This document shows positions 47,103 to 56,242 of a stretch of DNA of 64,000 nucleotides, one piece after another. How positions within the stretch are numbered: the stretch's first letter is position 1; each line of letters opens with the position of its first letter. The translations under genes were made by a program, and so were the position numbers. The notes beneath the pieces were generated by a model that saw only the letters and a list, made by a program, of their open reading frames with translations, was not told where the DNA came from and did not search any database. Source of the stretch: Microbulbifer agarilyticus S89 (GTDB taxonomy: Bacteria > Pseudomonadota > Gammaproteobacteria > Pseudomonadales > Cellvibrionaceae); the NCBI RefSeq assembly GCF_000220505.1, contig NZ_AFPJ01000009.1:62001-126000 (forward strand), read 5' to 3'.

Positions 47103-47118
47103 AAAAAGTGATCACAAA
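47103..47118. promoter_or_regulatory. Candidate operator of glutaryl-CoA dehydrogenase
   Basis: AAAAAGTGATCACAAA is identical over all 16 bases to the site at 34107-34122 before the CoA-transferase gene. The palindrome GTGATCAC ends four bases before a probable -35 box, a place suited to a repressor or an activator. Binding factor unknown. Confidence 0.6.
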
Positions 47119-47119
47119 C

Positions 47120-47148
47120 GTGAAATTGGCTCTGAGCTCCGCTATGAT
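47120..47148 (+). promoter_or_regulatory. Probable sigma-70 promoter of glutaryl-CoA dehydrogenase
   Basis: A -35 box GTGAAA (47120-47125, four of six consensus bases) and a -10 box TATGAT (47143-47148, five of six) are separated by the ideal 17 bases. Confidence 0.45.
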
Positions 47149-47307
47149 GGCGCAGCAATTGATCATGCGCCGCCACTTCGTGACCGGTCATCCGGCCTGA
47201 GCCCTCCGCTCCGGGGTAGCAACCGTTGAATCTACGGTGATTTGCTTACCATAGACGTATGCGTGATCGAGAATCCCTTGTTTACTGACCATGTACGGGT
47301 TCAACAC

Positions 47308-48492
47308 ATGAGCAAAAATCAGCCACTGGCACACTGGGACGACATCCTGCTACTGGACCGTCAACTGAGCGACGAAGAGCGCATGATCCGCGATACCGCA
47401 CGCGAATACTGTCAGTCGAGACTGATGCCGCGTGTGCTTGAAGCCAACCGCAATGAAATTTTCCATCGCGAAATTATGGAAGAAATGGGCGAGCTTGGCC
47501 TGCTGGGATCGACCATCGAAGGCTACGATTGCGCCGGTTTGAACTATGTGTCCTACGGTCTGGTGGCACGCGAAGTTGAACGCGTCGACTCCGGCTACCG
47601 CTCTGCCATGAGCGTGCAGTCCAGCCTGGTAATGCATCCAATCTATGCCTACGGCAGCGAAGCCCAGAAGCAGAAGTATCTGCCGAAGCTCGCCTCCGGT
47701 GAATGGGTAGGTTGTTTTGGTCTTACCGAGCCGGACGCTGGTTCCGACCCCGGCGGTATGAAGACCCGCGCCAAGAGTGTCGATGGCGGCTACCGCCTCA
47801 GCGGCTCCAAGATGTGGATCACCAACAGTCCGATCGCCGATGTATTCGTGGTTTGGGCCAAAGATGATGAAGGTGATATTCGCGGTTTCGTGCTGGAAAA
47901 AGGCATGGAAGGTTTGAGCGCGCCAAAAATCGAGGGCAAGTTCTCTCTGCGCGCTTCCATCACCGGTGAAATCGTGATGGACAACGTGTTTGTTCCGGAA
48001 GAAAACCGCTTCCCCGACATCAAAGGCCTGAGCGGCCCGTTCGGCTGTTTAAACCGCGCCCGCTACGGTATTTCCTGGGGTGCCATGGGCGCCGCCGAAT
48101 ACTGCTGGCACGCCGCGCGTCAGTACGGCCTGGATCGCAAACAGTTCAACAAGCCACTGGCACAAACCCAGCTGTTCCAGAAAAAGCTTGCTGACATGCA
48201 GACCGAAATCACGCTGGGCCTGCAGGGTTCCCTGCGTGTTGGCCGCCTGATGGACGAACAGAAAGACTTCGACCCAACAATGATCTCGCTGGTGAAGCGC
48301 AATAACTGCGGCAAAGCCCTGGAGATTGCCCGTATCGCACGGGACATGCACGGCGGTAATGGTATTGCCGACGAATTCCACGTTATTCGCCACGCGATGA
48401 ACCTGGAAGCCGTTAATACCTACGAAGGCACCCACGATGTGCACGCGCTGATTCTCGGCCGCGCGCAAACCGGCCTGCAGGCATTTTTCTAA
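47308..48492 (+). CDS. gcdH: Glutaryl-CoA dehydrogenase
   Basis: This FAD enzyme oxidises and decarboxylates glutaryl-CoA to crotonyl-CoA in lysine and tryptophan catabolism. The 394-residue sequence closely follows Pseudomonas GcdH from memory: [61 protein letters not shown] and the end [21 protein letters not shown], which contains the catalytic Glu (about 373). I start at ATG 47308 ([10 protein letters not shown]); an upstream in-frame start at 47242 adds 22 unaligned residues. It is preceded by the shared 16-base motif and a probable promoter. No regulator is adjacent. Confidence 0.93.
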   Translation: MSKNQPLAHWDDILLLDRQLSDEERMIRDTAREYCQSRLMPRVLEANRNEIFHREIMEEMGELGLLGSTIEGYDCAGLNYVSYGLVAREVERVDSGYRSAMSVQSSLVMHPIYAYGSEAQKQKYLPKLASGEWVGCFGLTEPDAGSDPGGMKTRAKSVDGGYRLSGSKMWITNSPIADVFVVWAKDDEGDIRGFVLEKGMEGLSAPKIEGKFSLRASITGEIVMDNVFVPEENRFPDIKGLSGPFGCLNRARYGISWGAMGAAEYCWHAARQYGLDRKQFNKPLAQTQLFQKKLADMQTEITLGLQGSLRVGRLMDEQKDFDPTMISLVKRNNCGKALEIARIARDMHGGNGIADEFHVIRHAMNLEAVNTYEGTHDVHALILGRAQTGLQAFF

Positions 48493-48681
48493 GAGCCTGT
48501 ACTCCGCGCGCCCTTCGGGCCCATAATCTGGGTAACTGAGGGCGCGCGCTACTACCGACCGGCAACCCAAGTTCTGCCGTCACTCCCCTGCAACATCAGC
48601 GTCTAGGCGCCCTCTTCCCGATCGACAGGTGCTCTTTAACCCGAATCACCTCTTACTCTGTACCCACGTGGCCCGGACCGG

Positions 48682-49299
48682 ATGGAACAACTTCTTTACT
48701 GGTGTGACCTGATCGGTATCGTCGTTTTTGCCTTTACCGGAGTATTGGCCGCGGGTCACAAGCAGATGGATCTGTTTGGCGCGGTGGTGCTTGCCTGCGT
48801 CACCGCCGTCGGTGGCGGAACTATTCGCGACATGATTTTGAATGTACCGGTATTCTGGCTTCACGGTGGCCATTACCTGGGCATTGCCGCGGCCACTGGT
48901 GTCGTCAGTTTCTATGTGATCCGCTATTTCAGCGTGCCCATGCGACTGCTGATGATCGCCGACGCCGCGGGGCTGGCGGTATTCGTTGTTATTGGCACAC
49001 AAAAGGCGCTTAACCTCGGGTTTTCGCCGGGCATCGCGATAGTGATGGGCGTGATGACCGGAACCTTTGGTGGACTCATACGCGACATCCTGTGTGGCGA
49101 TATCCCGCTGTTACTGAGACGGGAAATTTATGCCACCGCAGCCTTGAGTGGCGCCGCCGCTCTGGTGATACTGGACGACCTTGCGGTGCTACCCGGCAAA
49201 ATCGTGGTAGCCATCGCAATACTGGCCACGCTGTCAATCCGCCTGGCCGCCCTGCGCTGGAACCTGTCCGCGCCGATCGCCCGCTTCGGGCCGGAGTGA
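48682..49299 (+). CDS. TRIC-type cation channel family protein (UPF0126)
   Basis: A 205-residue inner-membrane protein with seven hydrophobic segments arranged as two repeats of three plus one. Each repeat carries the signature glycine-rich motif: GGGTIRDMIL (about 47-56) and GGLIRDILCG (about 131-140). This is the UPF0126/YicG-YadS family, whose structures resemble trimeric intracellular cation channels of animals. It probably conducts K+ or a similar ion; glycine uptake has also been suggested for some relatives. It is 189 bases after gcdH and 39 bases before the hydrolase gene. Confidence 0.9.
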   Translation: MEQLLYWCDLIGIVVFAFTGVLAAGHKQMDLFGAVVLACVTAVGGGTIRDMILNVPVFWLHGGHYLGIAAATGVVSFYVIRYFSVPMRLLMIADAAGLAVFVVIGTQKALNLGFSPGIAIVMGVMTGTFGGLIRDILCGDIPLLLRREIYATAALSGAAALVILDDLAVLPGKIVVAIAILATLSIRLAALRWNLSAPIARFGPE

Positions 49300-49338
49300 A
49301 GCACCAGCCGTCGTATTATTTGGATTCAGAACCTTCTT

Positions 49339-51057
49339 ATGCCGTTACCCTCTCTCACTTGCTCGCACCGGTTAAACCCGCCACCTGTTCGCCGTATCTT
49401 CCTCACCGGATTGCTGATATTGGCGGCCGTGCTGGGCGGCTGCACACGCGAGGACCCGACGGAGCCCGTATCGCCTAGCAGACTGATCCCCAAGTCCTGT
49501 TGGTTCAGTACCGAAGCAAGCTGGCCAACCACCCAGTGCTTCATGATGGAAGTCCCTGAGGATCACGCCAAACCCGAGGGCCGCAAGATCCAATTCCCGG
49601 TGGTGCGCTTTTACGCGGAGATCAGCGACCCGGATAAAGACCCCCTACTACACCTGGGTGCTGGCGGGCCGGGCGCAAGCCTCGGACTGGAACCCCAGAA
49701 TGCCAGCGACTGGTTGTGGGTGAACTATTCCTCGATGACCGTGGAAGACGGACGCGACCTGATCGTAATGGATCCGCGCGGTACCGGCATGGCAAGCCCG
49801 AAGCTTTCCTGTGATGAATTTATCGAGGATGCAGACCTCGCCTTTACCCGTCGCCTGAGTAGCGACGAGGAAGCACGGGTATTTACCTATAGCATGGAGC
49901 GCTGCTATAGCCGGCTCAGTCAAATAGCAGACCTTTCCCAATACAACAGCGCCGTGGTTGCGCAGGATGTGGAAGCCCTGCGTGAAGCGCTGGGTGTCCC
50001 CAAACTGAATCTGTACGGCGTATCCTATTCGACCCGCTACGCACTGACGGTTGCCCGCGACTTCCCGGAATCCGTGCGCGCAATGGTGCTCAACAGCGCC
50101 GTCTTCCCGCAAATTATCTACACCCAGACACTGCCCGAGGATGTCACGGCGGCGTACCGGAGGGGTGTGGATTTCTGCCGCCAGGACAAGGAGTGCAACA
50201 AACGCTACCCGGACCTCGAACAGCGCCTGGAAGCGCGGGTGCAGGCACTGGATGAGTCCCCAATCGTGGTGGACACTGGCAATATCCACCCAGGCGAACA
50301 GTACCCGTTTGTACTCAGTGGCCAACGGCTATTGCGGGTACTCTTCCAGGCTCTGTATAACGAAACCTTTTTCAAAGAGCTGCCCGCAATTATTGAAGAG
50401 CTGGAGTCTGATCAGGCCGAGCTACTCAAGCCCGCCATTGCCCGCTTTATGGGCCTGGTGCTTGACCCTAATTTCGGCGATGCCGCAGGCATCAGCCACT
50501 TCTGCTTTGAAGAAGCCCCGTTTGTTGATTTTGAAGAGGCCAGCCAGCTGGCGGCCAAGAGCGGCATCCTCGGTCGTTCGGTGCGCGCTGACATCGATAT
50601 GATGCAAATGCAGTGTCGAATTTGGGCGGTACCCGCCGCGCCTTTGCTGGAGTCGCAGGCCATTCAAACCCAGGTGCCGACGCTGGTCATGCACGGTGCC
50701 CTGGACCCGGTACTCTCGGTCGACGATGCCGACCGCGCGCGCCAAGAACTACCAAATCACCAGTGGGTAGTCTTTCCCGAGTTGGCACACGATGTCATTT
50801 CGGCAAGCGAGTGTGCTGAGCAAGCCGCCGCAGACTTTCTGGATCAGCCAGAATCCTCAATCGCCGAGAGCGTACTCAATTGCCGCAAGGAAGAGCTCGC
50901 GCGGCAAGCCCAACTGGAGGCAAAAATTGCCGAGCTGGAATCGGAACGCGCCCAGGAAACCGGTGAGCAGGCCGAGCCTGCCAGCGAGACAACGCGCCCC
51001 GAGGGCCCACGCCACACACCAAGGGTCAGTGGTAGTCGATACACCGAGAGCCCTTAA
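49339..51057 (+). CDS. Lipoprotein alpha/beta hydrolase (S33 aminopeptidase-like)
   Basis: A 572-residue secreted hydrolase. A signal peptide with lipobox LGGC (Cys near residue 35) indicates a membrane-anchored lipoprotein. The alpha/beta fold carries HLGAGGPGASLG as oxyanion region, MDPRGTG, the nucleophile Ser in YGVSYSTRYAL, an Asp in HGALDPVLSVDDA and a His in PELAHDV. This arrangement matches prolyl/tripeptidyl aminopeptidase-like proteins (peptidase family S33). The last 50 residues form a charged coiled coil (ARQAQLEAKIAELESERAQE) and a disordered tail, an unusual appendix for the family. Substrate unknown. Confidence 0.87.
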   Translation: MPLPSLTCSHRLNPPPVRRIFLTGLLILAAVLGGCTREDPTEPVSPSRLIPKSCWFSTEASWPTTQCFMMEVPEDHAKPEGRKIQFPVVRFYAEISDPDKDPLLHLGAGGPGASLGLEPQNASDWLWVNYSSMTVEDGRDLIVMDPRGTGMASPKLSCDEFIEDADLAFTRRLSSDEEARVFTYSMERCYSRLSQIADLSQYNSAVVAQDVEALREALGVPKLNLYGVSYSTRYALTVARDFPESVRAMVLNSAVFPQIIYTQTLPEDVTAAYRRGVDFCRQDKECNKRYPDLEQRLEARVQALDESPIVVDTGNIHPGEQYPFVLSGQRLLRVLFQALYNETFFKELPAIIEELESDQAELLKPAIARFMGLVLDPNFGDAAGISHFCFEEAPFVDFEEASQLAAKSGILGRSVRADIDMMQMQCRIWAVPAAPLLESQAIQTQVPTLVMHGALDPVLSVDDADRARQELPNHQWVVFPELAHDVISASECAEQAAADFLDQPESSIAESVLNCRKEELARQAQLEAKIAELESERAQETGEQAEPASETTRPEGPRHTPRVSGSRYTESP

Positions 51058-51144
51058 CCTGCGCAAGGCGCCTCGCAGCCGCTGGACAAACGCGCTGTAG
51101 AAGCTTAATTTGAGGGGATATAAAGACAATAAAAAGCAGTAGCT

Positions 51145-52005
51145 ATGAATTATCAGGGTGTAATTGAAGTTGCCGAACTGGCTGCACTGCAGGCGCAGCA
51201 GAGCCGTGAAGATGGCCAGTTGGTCCTGTTGGATTGCCGCTACGATCTGGCTGACATCGAGGTCGGGCAGCAAGCATTTCTCAAGGCGCATATTCCCGGC
51301 GCGCAGTATGCCAGCCTGCACCGGGACCTCTCCGCCCCGATCGAACGCTACGGCGGCCGCCACCCGCTCCCCACCGCACAGCAGTTTTCCGAGTTTGCCC
51401 GCCACTGCGGCATCCACGAACACACGCAGGTCGTGCTATACGATGCCCAGCGCTGTGCCTTCGCAGCCCGCGCCTGGTGGTTGCTGCGCCATTTCGGCCA
51501 TACCAATGTCGCAATTTTAAATGGCGGCTTCGGTGCCTGGCAGGCTTCAGGAATGGATACCGAGAGTGGCGAACCACAAGCACCCGCACCGGGCAACTTT
51601 ACGGCAAAGACTCAGGCCGGCGAGCTATTGAGCTATAGCGATATCTACCCCAACCTGGAAAATCCACCATGGAAACTGGTGGACGCCCGAGAGAACAAGC
51701 GGTTTCTCGGTAATGAAGAGCCGATTGACCCGATCGCCGGGCACATTCCCGGCGCTATCAATAAACCCTGGCAGGAAATAACCGACACGGACGGCAAGAT
51801 TCTGCCTCCGGCTGCGCTGCGTGCACACTGGCAAAGTATTCCCGCGGACGATGGCATCGTATGTTATTGCGGCTCAGGGGTTACCGCCTGCGTGAACCTG
51901 TTTTCGCTGCACCTGATCGGTCGCGAGGCCCGTTTGTATCCGGGCAGCTGGAGTGACTGGTGCGCGCACATACTGCATCCGCGCAACGCACCAGCCAAGG
52001 CGTAA
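51145..52005 (+). CDS. sseA: 3-mercaptopyruvate sulfurtransferase (two-rhodanese protein)
   Basis: A 286-residue sulfurtransferase with two rhodanese domains (about 5-135 and 155-280). The catalytic Cys is in the active-site loop YCGSGVTAC (C242). The CGSGVTA form of the loop is typical of 3-mercaptopyruvate sulfurtransferase, while thiosulfate sulfurtransferases have CRKGVTA. The first domain has lost its catalytic Cys, as usual (YDAQRCAFAARAWW region). It converges with msrA, 15 bases away. Physiological role may be cysteine breakdown or thiol homeostasis. Confidence 0.92.
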   Translation: MNYQGVIEVAELAALQAQQSREDGQLVLLDCRYDLADIEVGQQAFLKAHIPGAQYASLHRDLSAPIERYGGRHPLPTAQQFSEFARHCGIHEHTQVVLYDAQRCAFAARAWWLLRHFGHTNVAILNGGFGAWQASGMDTESGEPQAPAPGNFTAKTQAGELLSYSDIYPNLENPPWKLVDARENKRFLGNEEPIDPIAGHIPGAINKPWQEITDTDGKILPPAALRAHWQSIPADDGIVCYCGSGVTACVNLFSLHLIGREARLYPGSWSDWCAHILHPRNAPAKA

Positions 52006-52020
52006 GGCGTAAAGCAGGAA

Positions 52021-52650
52021 TCAGCGCAGTAGACAGGCACCCGTACCAGCTAAACCACAGTAACCACCGGGGTTTTTCGCCAGATACTGCTGGTGATCTT
52101 GCTCCGCATAGTAGAAGGTCGGGGCCGGCTGGATCTCTGTGGTGATCGCACCGAAACCTTTGTCCTCCAGCGCCTGCTGGAATGCCGCTTCCGATGCCCG
52201 CGCCTGCTCGGCCTGTTCGTCGCTGTAGGTGTAAATCACTGAGCGGTACTGGGTTCCCAGATCATTCCCCTGGCGCATACCCTGGGTTGGATCATGCTCC
52301 TCCCAGAAGTGACGCAATAACTCCTCGTATCGCACTTTCGCAGGGTCAAACACCACCAGCACCACTTCCGTGTGGCCGGTGCCACCGGTACACACCTCGC
52401 GGTAATTTGGATTTAGCGTGACGCCGCCGGCATAACCGACCGCCGTCACCCAAACTCCATCGATCTCCCAGAACAAACGTTCAGCACCCCAAAAGCAGCC
52501 CATGCCAAACACCGCCTGCTCCATTCCTTCAGGGAATGGCGGCACCATCGCGTTTCCGGACACAAAGTGCTTGCCAGAGATCGGCATAGGCTCCTCGCGG
52601 CCTGGCAGCGCCTCATCTGGGGTAGGAATACGGGACTTGTCGAACTGCAT
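52021..52650 (-). CDS. msrA: Peptide-methionine (S)-S-oxide reductase MsrA
   Basis: MsrA repairs oxidised methionine (S-sulfoxide) in proteins. The 209-residue sequence has the catalytic [10 protein letters not shown] (C52), [16 protein letters not shown] and [23 protein letters not shown]. The C-terminal resolving cysteine region ([14 protein letters not shown]) is present with two cysteines. Length matches E. coli MsrA (212). It lies in tandem with a methyltransferase gene, 40 bases behind it, so the two may be cotranscribed. Confidence 0.96.
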   Translation of the reverse strand: MQFDKSRIPTPDEALPGREEPMPISGKHFVSGNAMVPPFPEGMEQAVFGMGCFWGAERLFWEIDGVWVTAVGYAGGVTLNPNYREVCTGGTGHTEVVLVVFDPAKVRYEELLRHFWEEHDPTQGMRQGNDLGTQYRSVIYTYSDEQAEQARASEAAFQQALEDKGFGAITTEIQPAPTFYYAEQDHQQYLAKNPGGYCGLAGTGACLLR

Positions 52651-52690
52651 GGTGTGTACCTCAAATATCCGTGGTCGCCGGCGGCGTGAA

Positions 52691-53308
52691 CTATTCGCCT
52701 GCGAGCATAATACAGCCGGAGGCCTTCATTGGCTGCGCAGTCTGCCACTCGAAGTATTGCGCGTCGAGTTTTTCCACCGCGCGCTCACCGAGGCGGCGAA
52801 ATGGGGAGCGCCCTGGGTCGACCAGCATCACCCGCCCAACCCCCGCGCGCATAGCCCGCCGCGTCAGGTTAAACAGGGGCGCCTCTAACTGGTCCCAAAA
52901 GCAGATATCCGTGCCAATAACCGCATCAAACTCCGCCAATGCGGTCTGTGTCACTTTCTCATAGCGGCATTGCCACGTGGTGATTACTACGCCGTTGAGC
53001 GCGGCGTGGTAATTCGCAAATGGAAATACGCTGGGGTCGGCGTCCAGGGAAGTCACTTTTGCCGAAAATGCTTTCGCGCAGAAAATGCCACCCAGGCCCC
53101 AGCCACAGCCCAGATCCAGCACACGCGCGCCCTTCTTGAGCGGGTGCTTCCTCAGGTAGTCCATGGTGAGGCAGGAACTCTTCCAAAACTTGTTGCCATG
53201 CAGGCTCGCGTCGCCGGCCTCGCGGCGCAATTTGCGCATGTCCGGGTGCGCATTTTTTCGCACAACCAGTCCAAACATGGAACGGCTCAGAGAATCACTT
53301 TCAATCAA
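52691..53308 (-). CDS. Class I SAM-dependent methyltransferase
   Basis: A 205-residue Rossmann-fold methyltransferase. Motif I is [12 protein letters not shown] (about 63-74), followed by an acidic residue in [10 protein letters not shown] (about 88-97) and [10 protein letters not shown] in the position of motif IV. The last part resembles METTL-type (methyltransferase 16) protein-lysine methyltransferases, but this is loose, so a protein target is only a suggestion. The start at 53308 is uncertain, and Met 11 (MFGLVVRKN) could serve as well. It precedes msrA on the same strand. Confidence 0.82.
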   Translation of the reverse strand: MIESDSLSRSMFGLVVRKNAHPDMRKLRREAGDASLHGNKFWKSSCLTMDYLRKHPLKKGARVLDLGCGWGLGGIFCAKAFSAKVTSLDADPSVFPFANYHAALNGVVITTWQCRYEKVTQTALAEFDAVIGTDICFWDQLEAPLFNLTRRAMRAGVGRVMLVDPGRSPFRRLGERAVEKLDAQYFEWQTAQPMKASGCIMLAGE

Positions 53309-53552
53309 TGAAGTACTCCATATGGGCTGAGGTTAACCAAGTGGCCAGGCGGAGAAACTCGCAGAAACAAGGTTGCCCGTGCCAAATATCCGCAGTGTAC
53401 CTATTCCACGGTACCAGTTCAGCCAGCTGGTCTATTTTTGCTGATGAGCCGCCATCAGGGCTAGCGTCTTTATCGTGTTCTTGATCGTGCTCTTGATCGC
53501 GATGGTGACGTGCGGCAACCACATAACAGATTCTGTAAAAAGAGGCACAGAA

Positions 53553-54818
53553 ATGCATAAAAATACTCGCAGACAATGGCTGGCAGCTGCTGCCCTGCTT
53601 TTGGTCGGCGAGAGTTACGCCGTGCCGATTTACGAGGGCAATGACGTAACCCTGGAGATGACGGGATACTTTACCGCGCATATGGTGAATTCCTACGGCG
53701 AAACCATTATGCAGGATGGCGCATCCAGGATCGCATTCAAACTTGACGTTCCTGTTTACGGTGATTGGGACACCGGCTTCCACCTCGAGTGGGGTGTGGC
53801 CGCCATCTCATCGGCACAGGACCTCATCGTTCAGGGTGATCAGCAGGTATCTCCAGACAATCGCGATTTATCCCTGTATCTGCGCCAGGGAAATGCGCAC
53901 GCGGAGCATGAAAAGTGGGGACGCTTCTCTGCCGGTAAACAGTGGGGCGCCTATTACGAAGTCACCTATATAACCGACTGGTTTAACGTGTCTGGTGGCT
54001 TGGCGAGCGGCACTTACTCCTACGGAACCGATGGAGGCAGTACCGGCAGTGGGCGTGCGGATAGCGCGCTTGCCTGGCGCAAAACCTGGGTGTTTGATGA
54101 CAGTGAGTTCAAGATTGCACTCCAGCGTGCCGCCCATGTGGCAGATCTCAACATCAGCATACGCGATGCATTTGGGCCGAATACGCTGTTTGTATGCCCG
54201 CCACGGGATTGTGAGTTTGGACAGAGCCATGGCATTGCCATGGTATACCGTGCCAATGTGGGCAAAGGCATTATGCTGGGCGCGTCCTACAATCGGGTCA
54301 AGCTCGATATCAACTCAAATAACGGCGAGGTTTTCGAATTCATAGATGGCGAGGAAGTTCTCATCGCCCGGAATGTTCCAATCAGCGCAAGCACCAACAC
54401 CTGGGCGAGTGCCATCGGCGCCTATTACGGAGGCGCCCCCTTTACCAAGGGTTGGTACGTTGCCGGTGTTGTGCAGCGGTCCCAAAACAACGAGTTAGCA
54501 CCGGTTGGCTCCGTAACCGGTATCACCAACTTCTTCGATGCCAAGGGTTCGGAATCCTTTTTCAGTTACACCTGGGGTGCGAACGACTGTTACTCAGTGT
54601 ACGGTGGCCACAACTACCTGGTATCCGACGACCCAGAGTTTGACGCTGCACTGGTGGAGGACAGCCGATTCAAGTTGGCCCAGTACTATTACGGCTTCCA
54701 ATACCAGTGGAACAAGCGTGTGCGGCTCTACTTCGAAAATGCAGCCGATGCGAGCAACCGGGTCGCACGCCCGGTGGTCAATGACTTTATAGCCGTCGGC
54801 TTTCGAATCGACATCTGA
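53553..54818 (+). CDS. Outer-membrane porin
   Basis: A 421-residue beta-barrel porin, probably of the general Gram-negative (Porin_4-like) type. ATG 53553 follows AGAGG and gives a clean signal peptide (MHKNTRRQWLAAAALLLVGESYA) with probable cleavage before VPIYEG. The mature part has alternating amphipathic strands, GRFSAGKQWGAYYEVT as found in loop-3 regions of such porins, and a C-terminal strand ending FRIDI that is close to the usual terminal aromatic pattern. An upstream start in the same frame (53475) would bury the signal peptide and is unlikely. The solute is unknown. Confidence 0.85.
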   Translation: MHKNTRRQWLAAAALLLVGESYAVPIYEGNDVTLEMTGYFTAHMVNSYGETIMQDGASRIAFKLDVPVYGDWDTGFHLEWGVAAISSAQDLIVQGDQQVSPDNRDLSLYLRQGNAHAEHEKWGRFSAGKQWGAYYEVTYITDWFNVSGGLASGTYSYGTDGGSTGSGRADSALAWRKTWVFDDSEFKIALQRAAHVADLNISIRDAFGPNTLFVCPPRDCEFGQSHGIAMVYRANVGKGIMLGASYNRVKLDINSNNGEVFEFIDGEEVLIARNVPISASTNTWASAIGAYYGGAPFTKGWYVAGVVQRSQNNELAPVGSVTGITNFFDAKGSESFFSYTWGANDCYSVYGGHNYLVSDDPEFDAALVEDSRFKLAQYYYGFQYQWNKRVRLYFENAADASNRVARPVVNDFIAVGFRIDI

Positions 54819-54863
54819 TAGGCTTGTGCCCTGAGTCAATATTCGATCCCGGAGCAGTAGACC

Positions 54864-55424
54864 TTGGGCCGCATCATTCTTTTAATTGCCGTGGCGATTT
54901 TCGCCTGGCTGGCCATCCAAAAATTCAAGTACAGCCCGCCGGAACAACGGCGCAAACTGGTGATTCAGTGGGTACTGATCGCGCTGGCCCTGGGCGCGGT
55001 GTTGCTTGCGGTGACCGGCCGCCTGCATTGGGTGGGTGCTGCGGTGGCGGTGGTCCTGCCTATTCTCAACCGACTCTGGCGTACTTTCGGCCGTCACCTT
55101 CCCTGGATTGCGCCTCTCATCGCAAAGCACGCGCAGGCGCGCGCGCAAAAGCAACAGGATAAATCGCAACGCACGCAGTCTGGGGAGTATTCTGAGGAAT
55201 CTGGTGAGGATCAAGCACACGCGAAGCCGAATTCGGAACCCCAGCTCACGCTCGCCGAAGCACGCAAGATCCTGAGTGTGCCCGCCAACGCCAGCCGCGA
55301 AGAGATTATTGGCGCCCATCGCAAACTGATCCAAAAATTCCACCCGGACCGCGGTGGCAGCGACTATCTGGCCTCGCGCATTAATGCAGCCAAGGCTCTG
55401 TTACTCAAAAACCTGGACGGCTAG
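54864..55424 (+). CDS. Membrane-anchored J-domain protein
   Basis: A 186-residue protein with one or two N-terminal transmembrane segments (about 3-18 and 34-68), a charged Gln/Glu-rich linker (about 90-130) and a C-terminal J domain (about 130-186) with the HPD motif at 160-162 in KFHPDRGGSDYL. The layout resembles Pam18/Tim14-type J-proteins, which stimulate Hsp70 ATPase at a membrane. I accept TTG 54864, with GGAG nine bases upstream. It lies between the porin gene and the convergent cmoM. The client is unknown. Confidence 0.87.
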   Translation: MGRIILLIAVAIFAWLAIQKFKYSPPEQRRKLVIQWVLIALALGAVLLAVTGRLHWVGAAVAVVLPILNRLWRTFGRHLPWIAPLIAKHAQARAQKQQDKSQRTQSGEYSEESGEDQAHAKPNSEPQLTLAEARKILSVPANASREEIIGAHRKLIQKFHPDRGGSDYLASRINAAKALLLKNLDG

Positions 55425-55441
55425 CATGCGCAACCGCCCAC

Positions 55442-56236
55442 CTAGGCGCGGCGGCACAGCAAGTGGACGTATCGCGCCAGTTGGCGGTACGGGTCAATGC
55501 GGGAGTAGCGCAATTCTTTTTCCACGATCGGCTCTGGCGGCAACTTGTCGCGCATCTCCGGCGTCATAAAATCGTGAAAGCAGCGGATGCCACTGTGCGC
55601 CACGATGCTGAGACCCGCCTGCGCTACCCAATCCATGACATCTTCCGGAACCAAGGGATTCTGTGGTGTGAGGCTACCGGGATGACCGCTCCAATTGCCG
55701 TTTTCCAAGTGGCGATCGAGCTGCCGCAAACTGCCGCGCTGCAGCAGGCGAAATTCCAGCGCACGGCGGTTGTAGAAGGTCAGTGACAAATAGCCGCCCG
55801 GCTTCAGTTTGTCCGCCAGTTGGAGCAGCGCCGGTTGCGGCTCTGCCAGCCACTCCAGTACCGCGTGGCACAGCAGCAGGTCCGCCGGTGGTATATCGAC
55901 GGTTTGCGGCAGCGCCTGCAACGGTAGCTGCTTAAGGGTGACACGCTCCTGCAGGCCCGCGGCTTGCACCGCATTCTGCGCCAGATCGAGCATCGCGCGG
56001 GAAATATCGGTAATCCACACGCGGCTGCCCGCTTTGGCCAGATCCAGTGCGAACTGCCCCTGCCCTCCACCGGCATCTATGACCACCGGAGCAGCGTCAT
56101 CGCCCTGCTCCCGCGCCAATTTCAGATAGGGGGCCAGATCCCGCTGCAATACGGCCAGGCGGATGTCGCCCTTCAAGCCTCCGTAGATACGCTTCTTGAA
56201 ACGCGCAGCAAGATCGTCGAAATTTCGATCAGCCAT
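55442..56236 (-). CDS. cmoM: tRNA 5-carboxymethoxyuridine methyltransferase CmoM
   Basis: CmoM methylates cmo5U34 in certain tRNAs to the methyl ester mcmo5U, improving wobble decoding. The 264-residue protein starts MADRNFDDLAARFKKRIYGGLKGDIRLAVLQRDL, nearly the E. coli CmoM pattern. It has motif I VIDAGGGQGQFA, DISRAMLDLA, LLLCHAVLEWLAEP, LSLTFYNRRALEF, GIRCFHDFM and a RYSRIDPYRQLARYVHLLCR ending. Finding it within 5 kb of cmoA and cmoB strengthens the call. It follows the DUF599 gene by six bases on the same strand. Confidence 0.94.
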   Translation of the reverse strand: MADRNFDDLAARFKKRIYGGLKGDIRLAVLQRDLAPYLKLAREQGDDAAPVVIDAGGGQGQFALDLAKAGSRVWITDISRAMLDLAQNAVQAAGLQERVTLKQLPLQALPQTVDIPPADLLLCHAVLEWLAEPQPALLQLADKLKPGGYLSLTFYNRRALEFRLLQRGSLRQLDRHLENGNWSGHPGSLTPQNPLVPEDVMDWVAQAGLSIVAHSGIRCFHDFMTPEMRDKLPPEPIVEKELRYSRIDPYRQLARYVHLLCRRA

Positions 56237-56242
56237 CGACGG

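Larger units (their letters stand above)
46978..47307. other. Divergent gap between the efflux operon and glutaryl-CoA dehydrogenase
   Basis: The 330 bases contain no gene. They hold the palindrome-centred motif at 47103-47118 and a probable sigma-70 promoter at 47120-47148. The stretch from about 47149 to the dehydrogenase ATG would be an untranslated leader of about 155 bases, in which I recognise no riboswitch. Confidence 0.5.

Noticed and set aside
53301-53783. Minus-strand frame overlapping the porin start
   Set aside because: It covers the signal peptide region of a convincing porin and has low-complexity His/Asp/Glu runs with no motifs.
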